From Nitrospiria bacterium (lineage in GTDB: Bacteria > Nitrospirota > Nitrospiria > JACQBZ01): a stretch of DNA of 34,505 nt. The stretch covers positions 1 to 34,505 of the forward strand of contig CAKKOZ010000013.1 of NCBI GenBank assembly GCA_919901335.1. Reading direction: 5' to 3'. Positions 14,212 through 21,436 of this stretch are shown here, one piece after another. The position numbers and the translations under genes were made by a program. The notes beneath the pieces are model-generated. The model had not been told where the DNA came from. It searched no databases and was given only the letters and a program-made list of their open reading frames with translations. Position 1 is the stretch's first letter, and each line of letters starts with the position of its first letter.

Positions 14212-15210
14212 ATGATCAAGTTCAACCGCCGTATGTTTCTCCGATCCGCAGGTCTGGGCGCGCTGGCCTCCGGCTGGCCCAGGACGGCCGAGGCCGGGGC
14301 ATTTTTCTGGAAGCGTCTTTTTTCCGTTCCGCCGCGCGACACGGTCTTAATAACGCCGAACGACAAGTTTTATATCGTCAACTATGCCGAATTCCCGACG
14401 ATCAATCTGGCCAGTTGGTCTCTTTATGTCGGCGGAGCGGTCAAAAACCCGCTTCGATTGACCTTCGCTGATTTTTACAGCCGTCCGTCCGTCGAGATGG
14501 CCGCGACCCTGATCTGCATTGACACGCTTCCCGGCGGGGATAGCATCAGCAATGCCGTCTGGCGCGGCCTTCCCCTCAAAGCACTTTTGGCAGAGGTTGC
14601 GCCCGACCCGGCCGCCTTCGACGTCGTCTTTCACGCGGCCGACGGATACAGTGACAGCATCCCGTTTGAGCGGGCCATGAACGGCGACGTCCTGCTGGCC
14701 TACATGATGAACGGGGAAACACTACCCCCGGCTCACGGCTACCCGATTCGCGCCGTTGTGCCCGGGCTGTACGGAATTAAGAACGTCAAGTGGATCACCG
14801 AAATCGAGGTGGTGGATTACGATTACAAAGGATACTGGCAGCAGCGGGGATGGACGGACAAGGGCGAGATCCGAATCGTTTCCCGCATCGACAACCCCGG
14901 CCATTACCAGGAAATCAAAGGTCGCGAACATACCGTTCGCGGACTGGCTTTCGGCGGCGCCGATGGAATCAGCCGCGTCGAGCTCAGTACCGATGGCGGC
15001 AAGACCTGGAGCCCGGCCTGGCTGGATCCGCCCCTTTCAGCCTACACCTGGGTCATCTGGAAATACCCCTGGGAAATCCCTTCGCCGGGAGCCTACACCC
15101 TCGTGGTCCGCGCCTGGGATAAGAAAAACCGGATGCAATCCGTCAAGCTGGAACAGGCCTATCCGGCCGGCGCCGGCGGCTACCACACCGTTGTGGCATT
15201 GGTGTCATAA
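14212..15210 (+). CDS. Tat-exported molybdopterin-dependent oxidoreductase, sulfite oxidase family
   Basis: 332 residues. N-terminal twin-arginine signal NRRMFLRSAGLGALASG with a probable cleavage after TAEA (about residue 28), so it should be periplasmic. The oxidoreductase molybdopterin domain covers about 60-215; Cys102 in TLICIDTLPGGDSISN sits where the family's molybdenum ligand is, followed by the typical NAVWRGLPL. The C-terminal part (about 225-330) resembles the Ig-like Mo-cofactor dimerisation domain (VELSTDGGKTWSPAWL). Substrate cannot be told: sulfite oxidase-like or YedY-like. No membrane partner (YedZ) or cytochrome gene is adjacent. It is a single-gene unit convergent with the guaB operon, with the shared hairpin at 15215-15247 just after its stop. 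Confidence 0.88.
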   Translation: MIKFNRRMFLRSAGLGALASGWPRTAEAGAFFWKRLFSVPPRDTVLITPNDKFYIVNYAEFPTINLASWSLYVGGAVKNPLRLTFADFYSRPSVEMAATLICIDTLPGGDSISNAVWRGLPLKALLAEVAPDPAAFDVVFHAADGYSDSIPFERAMNGDVLLAYMMNGETLPPAHGYPIRAVVPGLYGIKNVKWITEIEVVDYDYKGYWQQRGWTDKGEIRIVSRIDNPGHYQEIKGREHTVRGLAFGGADGISRVELSTDGGKTWSPAWLDPPLSAYTWVIWKYPWEIPSPGAYTLVVRAWDKKNRMQSVKLEQAYPAGAGGYHTVVALVS

Positions 15211-15247
15211 AAAAGGCGGCTTTCCCGGAAAAACCGGGAAAGCCGCC
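15209..15247 (-). terminator. intrinsic terminator of the guaB-aspS operon
   Basis: Perfect 14-bp stem (15247-15234 with 15228-15215, arm GGCGGCTTTCCCGG) and 5-base loop, followed on the minus strand by six T (15214-15209). It ends the minus-strand operon 18 bases after the small two-repeat gene. On the plus strand no T-run follows, so any effect on the molybdopterin gene would come from the hairpin alone. Confidence 0.93.
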
Positions 15248-15265
15248 CGGGTGATACCAAATCTG

Positions 15266-15505
15266 TTACCGTTTCTTAGCCCTCCGAGCCATCTTCGCCC
15301 TGGAGATGTCGCCCTGCTTGTCGATGAAATAGAGATAGCCATCCTCTCTCTTGACACCCGCCTTGGCGATCTTTTCGGGCTTGCCTGGCTTATGCTTGCC
15401 CCCTCCCCGGGCCATCTTCGTCCGGGAAACGTCACCCTGCTTGTCAAGGTAGTAGAGCCATCCCTTTTCACGCTTTACCCCAGCCTTTGCTACCTTTTGG
15501 GACAT
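15266..15505 (-). CDS. uncharacterised small basic protein with two tandem repeats
   Basis: 79 residues made of two near-identical units, about residues 4-33 and 45-74. Each reads roughly K-[VI]-AKAGVKRE-x-G-[WY]-LY-[YF]-[LI]-DKQGD-[VI]-SR-x-KMAR, separated by a Gly/Lys/Pro-rich linker and ending in a Lys/Arg tail. A strong Shine-Dalgarno (GGAGG about 9 bases before the ATG) and a dedicated downstream terminator argue that it is real and well translated. No signal peptide or membrane segment. I recall similar small two-repeat proteins in other Gram-negative phyla, without known function. The charge suggests nucleic-acid or ribosome contact, but this is a guess. Last gene of the guaB operon, 42 bases after aspS. 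Confidence 0.85.
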   Translation of the reverse strand: MSQKVAKAGVKREKGWLYYLDKQGDVSRTKMARGGGKHKPGKPEKIAKAGVKREDGYLYFIDKQGDISRAKMARRAKKR

Positions 15506-15547
15506 CCTTCCTCACCTCCTCTCAAAGTTGAAATGTTCCTTGCGACG

Positions 15548-17311
15548 TTACTCCACGATCTCCGTTTGGATATGCAGTTCTTTGAGTTGCCGTTCCGTCG
15601 CGGACGACGGTGCATCGCTGAGAAGGCAGGTCGCCTTCTGCGTCTTTGGAAACGCGATGACGTCGCGGATGGACTCGGCTCCGGACAGAATCATCGCCAA
15701 GCGATCCAGACCCAGTGCGATTCCCCCGTGGGGCGGCGCCCCGTATTCAAGCGCCTCCAGCAGAAAACCGAATTTTTCCTGAGCCGATGCCGGCTCGATG
15801 CCGAGCCGCTTGAACAACCGGATCTGAACATCGCGGCGGTGGATACGAATGCTCCCGCCGCCGATCTCAGAGCCGTTGAGTACCAGATCGTACGCCTTTG
15901 CGCGGACCCGTCGCGGCTCCGTTTCCAGCAGCGGCAGATCCTCGTCCAAGGGCGACGTAAAAGGATGGTGCATCGCGACGTACCGCTGCTCGGTCTCATC
16001 ATATTCGAGCAATGGAAAGTCCGTGACCCAGACGAAATGGAATTGATCGGCCGGAATGAGTTGGAATCGTTCCGATAGTTGTACTCTCAACCCGCCCATC
16101 ACCTCTCTCGCCGTTTTGAGCTGATCCGCCACAAACAAGAGAAGATCCCCCGTTTTCGCCGAAAGTGCACCCGATAGTTTCCGGAGCAGCGGCTCGCCGA
16201 GGAACTTCACGATGGGGGATTCAAACCCCTCGGCGGACACCTTGACCCAGGCCAATCCCTTCGCCCCCAGCCCCTTCGCGACCTCCGTCAGCTCATCCAG
16301 TTCCTTGCGGGACAGCATCGCCTTTCCTCCCAGCACCATCGCCTTAACAACGCCCTTGCGGTTCAAGGTTTCCTGAAAGACCTGAAACGAAGAGTCCGAC
16401 ACGAGGGACGAGACGTCGTGTATCTCGAGCCCGAAGCGGAGGTCCGGTTTATCGGTGCCGTACCGATCCATCGCCTCCGGATAGGACAATCTCGAAAAGG
16501 GGGTCTGCAGATGGATGCCCTTCACGGCAAGAAAAACCTCGCACAGCATCGCCTCCATCAAGAGCAGGATCTCTTCCCGGTCCACAAAGGAAAGCTCGAG
16601 ATCAATCTGGGTGAATTCCGGCTGGCGGTCCGCGCGAAGATCTTCATCGCGAAAGCACCGTGCGATCTGGTAATACCGCTCCATCCCGGCCACCATCAGG
16701 ATCTGCTTGAATAGTTGGGGCGATTGGGGCAGCGCGTAGAACTGACCGGGATTGACGCGGCTGGGGACGAGATAGTCCCGCGCGCCTTCCGGAGTGCTTT
16801 TCGTAAGATGCGGCGTTTCGACCTCGATAAAACCGTGCCCGTCCAGGAAATTCCGGACGGCCCGCAGGATCTGATGCCGCCGTTTTAAGTTGGCCAGCAT
16901 GCGGGGGCGGCGGAGGTCCAGATACCGATACTTCAATCGCAGGTTCTCGGAGACCAGGACATTGTCCTCGATCGGGAAAGGCGGCGTCTTGGCGGGATTG
17001 AGAATCTCCAGATCCTCGGCGATCATCTCGACCTCGCCCGTGCTCAACTGCGGATTGACGGTTCCTGCCGGACGGGGCTCCACTTGTCCATGCACCGCGA
17101 TCACGTCCTCGCTTCGAAGACCGTGGGCCTGCTTGTGAATATCCGGTGACAACGTCGGATTGAAGACCACCTGCGTGATTCCCTCCCGATCCCGAAGATC
17201 AATGAAGATCAGCCCGCCATGATCCCGGCGTGACTGGACCCATCCCATCAGCGTGGCCGTCCGGCCGATATCACTTTTCCTGAACCTTCCGCAATCATCC
17301 GTCCGTTTCAC
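15548..17311 (-). CDS. aspS: aspartate--tRNA ligase (predicted non-discriminating, Asp/Asn)
   Basis: 587 residues, bacterial-type class II AspRS. N-terminal OB-fold anticodon-binding domain (1-105), catalytic domain with motif 2 FRDEDLRADRQPEFTQ, the bacterial GAD insertion (about 285-410), and motif 3 GIALGLDRLAM near the end. His31 (RRDHGG) and Gly83 (RPAGTVNP) match the residues that mark non-discriminating AspRS in Pseudomonas aeruginosa, suggesting it charges tRNA-Asn as well, with Asn formed by GatCAB. Starts with GTG at 17311, one base after the rluB stop; MKRT-like beginnings are typical of the family. Confidence 0.95.
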   Translation of the reverse strand: MKRTDDCGRFRKSDIGRTATLMGWVQSRRDHGGLIFIDLRDREGITQVVFNPTLSPDIHKQAHGLRSEDVIAVHGQVEPRPAGTVNPQLSTGEVEMIAEDLEILNPAKTPPFPIEDNVLVSENLRLKYRYLDLRRPRMLANLKRRHQILRAVRNFLDGHGFIEVETPHLTKSTPEGARDYLVPSRVNPGQFYALPQSPQLFKQILMVAGMERYYQIARCFRDEDLRADRQPEFTQIDLELSFVDREEILLLMEAMLCEVFLAVKGIHLQTPFSRLSYPEAMDRYGTDKPDLRFGLEIHDVSSLVSDSSFQVFQETLNRKGVVKAMVLGGKAMLSRKELDELTEVAKGLGAKGLAWVKVSAEGFESPIVKFLGEPLLRKLSGALSAKTGDLLLFVADQLKTAREVMGGLRVQLSERFQLIPADQFHFVWVTDFPLLEYDETEQRYVAMHHPFTSPLDEDLPLLETEPRRVRAKAYDLVLNGSEIGGGSIRIHRRDVQIRLFKRLGIEPASAQEKFGFLLEALEYGAPPHGGIALGLDRLAMILSGAESIRDVIAFPKTQKATCLLSDAPSSATERQLKELHIQTEIVE

Positions 17312-17312
17312 G

Positions 17313-18083
17313 CTACGCCCCCACGGCGCGGCTCATCTTCGTCGCGGCCCGGGTTCTTTCGGCCTTCTGGACGAGCCCCTTGAGCGACTTGATCTCCGGG
17401 GCCGTCAGATAGCGATACTTCCCGATCGGCAGCGCGCCCAGATCAAGCCTTCCCATCCGGATCCGGTTCAATTTCAGAACCGGATGATCCAACGTCTCCA
17501 ACATCCGTCGGATCTGGCGGTTGCGTCCTTCATGGATCGTCATTTCCAGCCATGAATTCTTTTCCATTTTTTCGATTTTTCTCACCTGGCAGGGCAGCGT
17601 CCGGCCGTCCGACAGCACCACGCCTTTTGAGAGCGTCCGGATCTCCTCATCCGTCAGAATCCCTTTGACCTTGACCTCATACGTTTTTGGAACTTCAAAA
17701 CTCGGATGGAGCATCGTCTGGACCAGATCGCCGTCGTTGGTCAATAGCAGCAGACCTTCACTATCATAATCGAGCCGGCCCACCGGATAGACGCGGATTC
17801 GAACCCCCCGGAGCAGATCCTTCACCGTGACCCGGCCCATCGGATCGGACAGCGTCGTGACCACCTCGCGGGGCTTATTGAGCATGAGGTACGCCTTGGG
17901 CTGTTTGGGATTGATGAGTTTTCCGGAAACCTTGATATGATCCCTCTCCGAATCGGCCTTGCTGCCCAGTTCACGAACGACACGCCCGTTGACCGTCACG
18001 GCACCGGACAGCATCAGTTCCTCGGCCTTTCGGCGAGAGGCAATCCCGGCTCTCGAGATGATTTTTTGTATCCGTTCCAGCAT
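17313..18083 (-). CDS. rluB: 23S rRNA pseudouridine synthase, RluB/RsuA family
   Basis: 256 residues. Isomerises a uridine in 23S rRNA (position 2605 in E. coli RluB). N-terminal S4 RNA-binding domain (1-60), then the RsuA-type catalytic domain with GRLDYDSEGLLLLTNDG, where Asp105 is the nucleophile, and the later EGRNRQIRRM block. I chose ATG 18083, two bases after the guaA stop, with GGGA at 7 bases; a GTG four codons earlier (18095) is possible. RluB and RluE/RsuA relatives are hard to separate by eye, so the exact uridine is uncertain. Confidence 0.85.
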   Translation of the reverse strand: MLERIQKIISRAGIASRRKAEELMLSGAVTVNGRVVRELGSKADSERDHIKVSGKLINPKQPKAYLMLNKPREVVTTLSDPMGRVTVKDLLRGVRIRVYPVGRLDYDSEGLLLLTNDGDLVQTMLHPSFEVPKTYEVKVKGILTDEEIRTLSKGVVLSDGRTLPCQVRKIEKMEKNSWLEMTIHEGRNRQIRRMLETLDHPVLKLNRIRMGRLDLGALPIGKYRYLTAPEIKSLKGLVQKAERTRAATKMSRAVGA

Positions 18084-18085
18084 GA

Positions 18086-19687
18086 CTATTCCCACTCGAT
18101 GGTGCTCGGCGGCTTGGACGATATGTCGTACACCACCCGGTTGATGCCGCGGACCTCGTTGACGATCCGGATCGAGATCCGCTCCAGCACCTCATACGGC
18201 AGCTTGACCCAATCAGCCGTCATTCCATCCTGACTGTGAACCGCGCGGATCGCCGCGACGTGCTCGTACGTCCGCTCGTCGCCCATCACCCCAACGGTCT
18301 TGATCGGGAGCAGAACCGCAAAGGCCTGCCAGATCTGGCGATACAAACCGGCCGTCCGGATCTCGGCTTCCACAATCTCGTCCGCCTTGCGAAGGAGATC
18401 CAGACGTTTTCGCGTCACTTCCCCGATGATCCGGACCGCCAGGCCCGGTCCCGGAAAAGGATGCCGCCAGAGGATCTCTTCCGGCAGTTCCATTTCCTCC
18501 CCCAACCGCCGCACTTCGTCCTTGAACAGTTCCCGAAGCGGCTCCACCAGTTTAAACCGCATCCGGGTCGGCAGGCCGCCGACGTTGTGATGGGTCTTGA
18601 TGGTGGCGGAGGGTCCTTTAAACGAAACGCTTTCGATCACATCCGGATACAGCGTTCCCTGAACCAATAACTCCGGGCGGCCCAGATCCTTTGCTTCTTC
18701 CTCGAACACCCGGATGAACTGACGGCCGATGATCCGGCGTTTACGCTCCGGATCAATCACCCCCTTTAATTTTTTCAAAAAACGTTTGGAGGCGTCCACG
18801 TACCGGAGATTCAGTTTGAAGGTCTTTCGAAACGTCTCGGTCACCCGCTCGACCTCTTTGTTTCGAAGCAAGCCGTTGTCCACGAAGACACAGGTGAGCT
18901 GATCTCCAACGGCGCGATGGGTCAGAATGGCTGCGACGGCCGAATCCACACCGCCGCTCAATGCGCAGAGGACGCCGGCATCCCCCACCCGCTCCCGAAT
19001 CCGTTCGACGGCCCGCTCAAGATAGGCCTTCATCGTCCAGGTCGGGACGCAGCCGCAGATACGGTACAGGAAATTTTTAAGGATCGCAACCCCCTGAGGC
19101 GTGTGGGCCACCTCGGGATGAAACTGAATCGCGTAGAGGCGCCGCTTTTCATTTCGCATCGCCGCGATCGGCGAGTTGGTTGTATGCGCGATGATATCAA
19201 AGCCCGGCGGCACCTGATCGATACGGTCGCCGTGGCTCATCCAGACGACGGTCGTGCGGTGTGGAGCATCCGGCGCGGGTGAAGAAACACCGACCTCTTT
19301 AAACAAATCCGTGGCGTCGTCAATAATCAAATCGGACCGGCCGTATTCCCGCCGCACGGACCGGGAGACCTTCCCCTCGAGCCGGTGCGTGATCCATTGC
19401 ATCCCGTAACAGATGCCCAGAATGGGAACGCCCAGAGTCAAAATCTCGGGCGGGCAGAACGGAGCCTTGTTGTCATAGACGCTGGCCGGACTGCCGGACA
19501 GAATGATTCCCTTGGGCTTGAAATCGCGGATGAACGAAAGCGGGGCATCGCAGGGATGGATCTCGGAATAGACCTGACTCTCACGGATCCGCCGTGCGAT
19601 CAGCTGCGTGTATTGAGAGCCGAAATCCAGGACGAGAATCTTTTCGGCATGGATTTTGTCGGCGTTTCGATTACTCACGTTCGACAT
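18086..19687 (-). CDS. guaA: GMP synthase (glutamine-hydrolysing)
   Basis: 533 residues. Converts XMP to GMP. N-terminal class I glutaminase with nucleophile Cys93 (GICYGMQ) and FHPEVAHT; central ATP-pyrophosphatase with P-loop LSGGVDS; C-terminal dimerisation domain ending in the conserved KPPSTIEWE. Full length. Overlaps the end of guaB by 17 bases, so the two GMP-branch enzymes are translationally linked. Confidence 0.98.
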   Translation of the reverse strand: MSNVSNRNADKIHAEKILVLDFGSQYTQLIARRIRESQVYSEIHPCDAPLSFIRDFKPKGIILSGSPASVYDNKAPFCPPEILTLGVPILGICYGMQWITHRLEGKVSRSVRREYGRSDLIIDDATDLFKEVGVSSPAPDAPHRTTVVWMSHGDRIDQVPPGFDIIAHTTNSPIAAMRNEKRRLYAIQFHPEVAHTPQGVAILKNFLYRICGCVPTWTMKAYLERAVERIRERVGDAGVLCALSGGVDSAVAAILTHRAVGDQLTCVFVDNGLLRNKEVERVTETFRKTFKLNLRYVDASKRFLKKLKGVIDPERKRRIIGRQFIRVFEEEAKDLGRPELLVQGTLYPDVIESVSFKGPSATIKTHHNVGGLPTRMRFKLVEPLRELFKDEVRRLGEEMELPEEILWRHPFPGPGLAVRIIGEVTRKRLDLLRKADEIVEAEIRTAGLYRQIWQAFAVLLPIKTVGVMGDERTYEHVAAIRAVHSQDGMTADWVKLPYEVLERISIRIVNEVRGINRVVYDISSKPPSTIEWE

Positions 19688-21140
19688 GGTAATTGGGGGC
19701 CTCTTTCGTGATGATCACGTCATGGACGTGGCTTTCACGAAGGCCGGCCTGCGTCAGTTTGACGAACCGGGCCTTCTTCTGCAGTTCCCTGATCGTGCGG
19801 CATCCGCAGTAACCCATGCCGGCCTTGAGTCCGCCGACGAGCTGATAGACCACGCTGGCGATGGAGCCTTTGTACGGAACGCGGCCTTCAATCCCCTCGG
19901 GGACGAGCTTGGACTCCGTTTCATGTTCCTGGAAGTAACGATCCCGTCCCCCCTTCACCATCGCGCCGAGGGAACCCATCCCCCGGTAAACCTTATAGCT
20001 GCGTCCCTGAAACAAAACGGTCTCCCCGGGGCTTTCCTCCGTTCCGGCGAAGATGCCTCCGATCATGACGGAATCGGCGCCCGCGGCGATTGCCTTGCTA
20101 ATGTCCCCTGAGTATTTGATTCCTCCATCGGCAATGATCGGGACGCCGGACTTGGCCGCGGCCGCAGCGCAATTGGAAACGGCCGTGAGCTGCGGCACGC
20201 CGGCCCCGGCGACGATCCTCGTCGTGCAGATGGACCCGGGACCGACGCCGACCTTGACGCCGTCCACACCCGCCTTAATCAAATCCCGGGTAGCCTCCGC
20301 CGTTGCCACATTGCCGCCCACCAGCTCCAGATCCGGATAGTCCTTCTTAATTTTCGAAACGGTTTCCAGTACGCTGAGCGAATGGCCGTGCGCCGTGTCC
20401 ACCACGATCAGGTCCACGCCCGCTTTCACCAGAAGATCCGTCCGTTCCATGGCATCCTCGCCAACGCCGACCGCCGCGCCTACGCGCAGACGCCCGCCGG
20501 CGTCCTTGCAGGCGTTCGGGTATTTTATCTTTTTCTCGATGTCCTTGATCGTGATCAGTCCCTTCAACTCGAAATTTTTATTGACGACGAGGAGCTTCTC
20601 GATGCGGTTTTTTTGGAGAATCGCCTTGGCCTCATCGAGACTGGTCCCCTCCGGGGCCGTGATGAGCTTCTTGTGCGTCATCACGTCAGCGACTCTAATG
20701 GCCATGCGCGTCTCGAAACGGAGGTCACGGTTGGTGACGATTCCGATGAGCTTGATCCCTCGCGTGACCGGGATGCCGGAGATCCGGTACCGGGCCATCA
20801 ACTGCAGTGCCTCGCGGATGGTCTGGTCCGGCGAGATCGTGATCGGATCAATGATCATCCCGCTTTCGGACTTCTTCACCTTGTCCACCTCGATCATCTG
20901 TTCCTTGGGAGACATGGCCCGGTGGATGATCCCAATCCCGCCTTCCTGCGCAATGGCAACCGCCATGCGCGCGTCGGTGACGGTGTCCATGGCGGCGCTG
21001 ACGATCGGGATGTTGATGCGGATGCGGCGGGTGAAACGGGTTTGAGTCTCGACAAGGCGGGGCAGAACGGATGATTTGGCCGGGATCAAGACGACATCAT
21101 CAAACGTCAAACCTTCTTCGATTCTGTTTTTCAGCGTCAT
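19671..21140 (-). CDS. guaB: IMP dehydrogenase
   Basis: 489 residues. NAD-dependent oxidation of IMP to XMP, the rate-limiting step to GMP. Barrel start LTFDDVVLIPAKSSVLP, two CBS domains (about 93-205) inserted in the barrel, catalytic Cys305 in GPGSICTTR, and flap residues further on. First gene of the guaB-guaA-rluB-aspS operon. The leader holds a hairpin plus U7 about 12 bases before the ATG, and there is no clear Shine-Dalgarno. Confidence 0.98.
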   Translation of the reverse strand: MTLKNRIEEGLTFDDVVLIPAKSSVLPRLVETQTRFTRRIRINIPIVSAAMDTVTDARMAVAIAQEGGIGIIHRAMSPKEQMIEVDKVKKSESGMIIDPITISPDQTIREALQLMARYRISGIPVTRGIKLIGIVTNRDLRFETRMAIRVADVMTHKKLITAPEGTSLDEAKAILQKNRIEKLLVVNKNFELKGLITIKDIEKKIKYPNACKDAGGRLRVGAAVGVGEDAMERTDLLVKAGVDLIVVDTAHGHSLSVLETVSKIKKDYPDLELVGGNVATAEATRDLIKAGVDGVKVGVGPGSICTTRIVAGAGVPQLTAVSNCAAAAAKSGVPIIADGGIKYSGDISKAIAAGADSVMIGGIFAGTEESPGETVLFQGRSYKVYRGMGSLGAMVKGGRDRYFQEHETESKLVPEGIEGRVPYKGSIASVVYQLVGGLKAGMGYCGCRTIRELQKKARFVKLTQAGLRESHVHDVIITKEAPNYHVERE

Positions 21141-21152
21141 GGATGCTCGTTT

Positions 21153-21190
21153 AAAAAAACCGACCGATGCGGACTCCCCATCGAAAACGG
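21153..21190 (-). terminator. guaB leader hairpin with U7, possible attenuator
   Basis: RNA: CCG (21190-21188) and CGAUG (21183-21179) pair with CAUCG (21169-21165) and CGG (21162-21160), with a small internal loop and a 9-base apical loop, followed directly by seven U (21159-21153). It has the form of a weak intrinsic terminator inside the 5' leader of guaB, about 12 bases before the ATG. I could not identify an antiterminator or a purine-riboswitch core. Confidence 0.42.
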
Positions 21191-21197
21191 TGGACCA

Positions 21198-21226
21198 TCA
21201 TTAACATATTTCCACGACGGCGTCAA
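21198..21226 (-). promoter_or_regulatory. likely promoter of the guaB operon
   Basis: Minus strand -35 TTGACG (21226-21221). The -10 is less clear: TAATGA (21203-21198, 17-base spacer) or AATGAT one base downstream (18-base spacer). The start would be near 21191, right at the leader hairpin. Confidence 0.5.
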
Positions 21227-21372
21227 GAGATAATTCGATGCTGCCGGCGGAAACCCATCAACGGCACCTCAGTGGAAGATGCGCGTCTCGGCCCAGCCCA
21301 GGCTCGGCCGGAAGAAGATCAAGGAAGGCAGGGGCCAGAACCGAAATGTAAATAATGGAGAAAGCGGCTTGA

Positions 21373-21402
21373 TTGACTTTTTCAGAACCGTAACGGTACA
21401 AT
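21373..21402 (+). promoter_or_regulatory. promoter of dnaE-accA
   Basis: -35 TTGACT (21373-21378), 18-base spacer, -10 TACAAT (21397-21402). The start is expected near 21409. This places the upstream in-frame ATG at 21401 inside the -10 box, so that ATG cannot be the start of dnaE. Confidence 0.78.
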
Positions 21403-21436
21403 GATCCGAAATTTAACCCTCGATAAAAACAAATCC

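Larger units (their letters stand above)
21141..21436. other. divergent intergenic region between guaB and dnaE
   Basis: 296 bases without a supported gene. It contains the guaB leader hairpin and promoter on the minus side and the dnaE promoter on the plus side. A 62-codon open frame at 21167-21355 has no ribosome-binding site and low-complexity Arg-rich content, and I do not accept it. The stretch 21230-21370 shows nothing I recognise. Confidence 0.6.

Noticed and set aside
15215..15247. Bidirectional terminator also serving the molybdopterin gene
   Set aside because: The T-run is present only on the minus strand; on the plus strand the hairpin is followed by mixed sequence, so only the minus-strand role is supported.
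21167..21355. 62-codon open frame between guaB and dnaE
   Set aside because: No ribosome-binding site, Arg-rich low-complexity composition, and overlap with the guaB promoter region.
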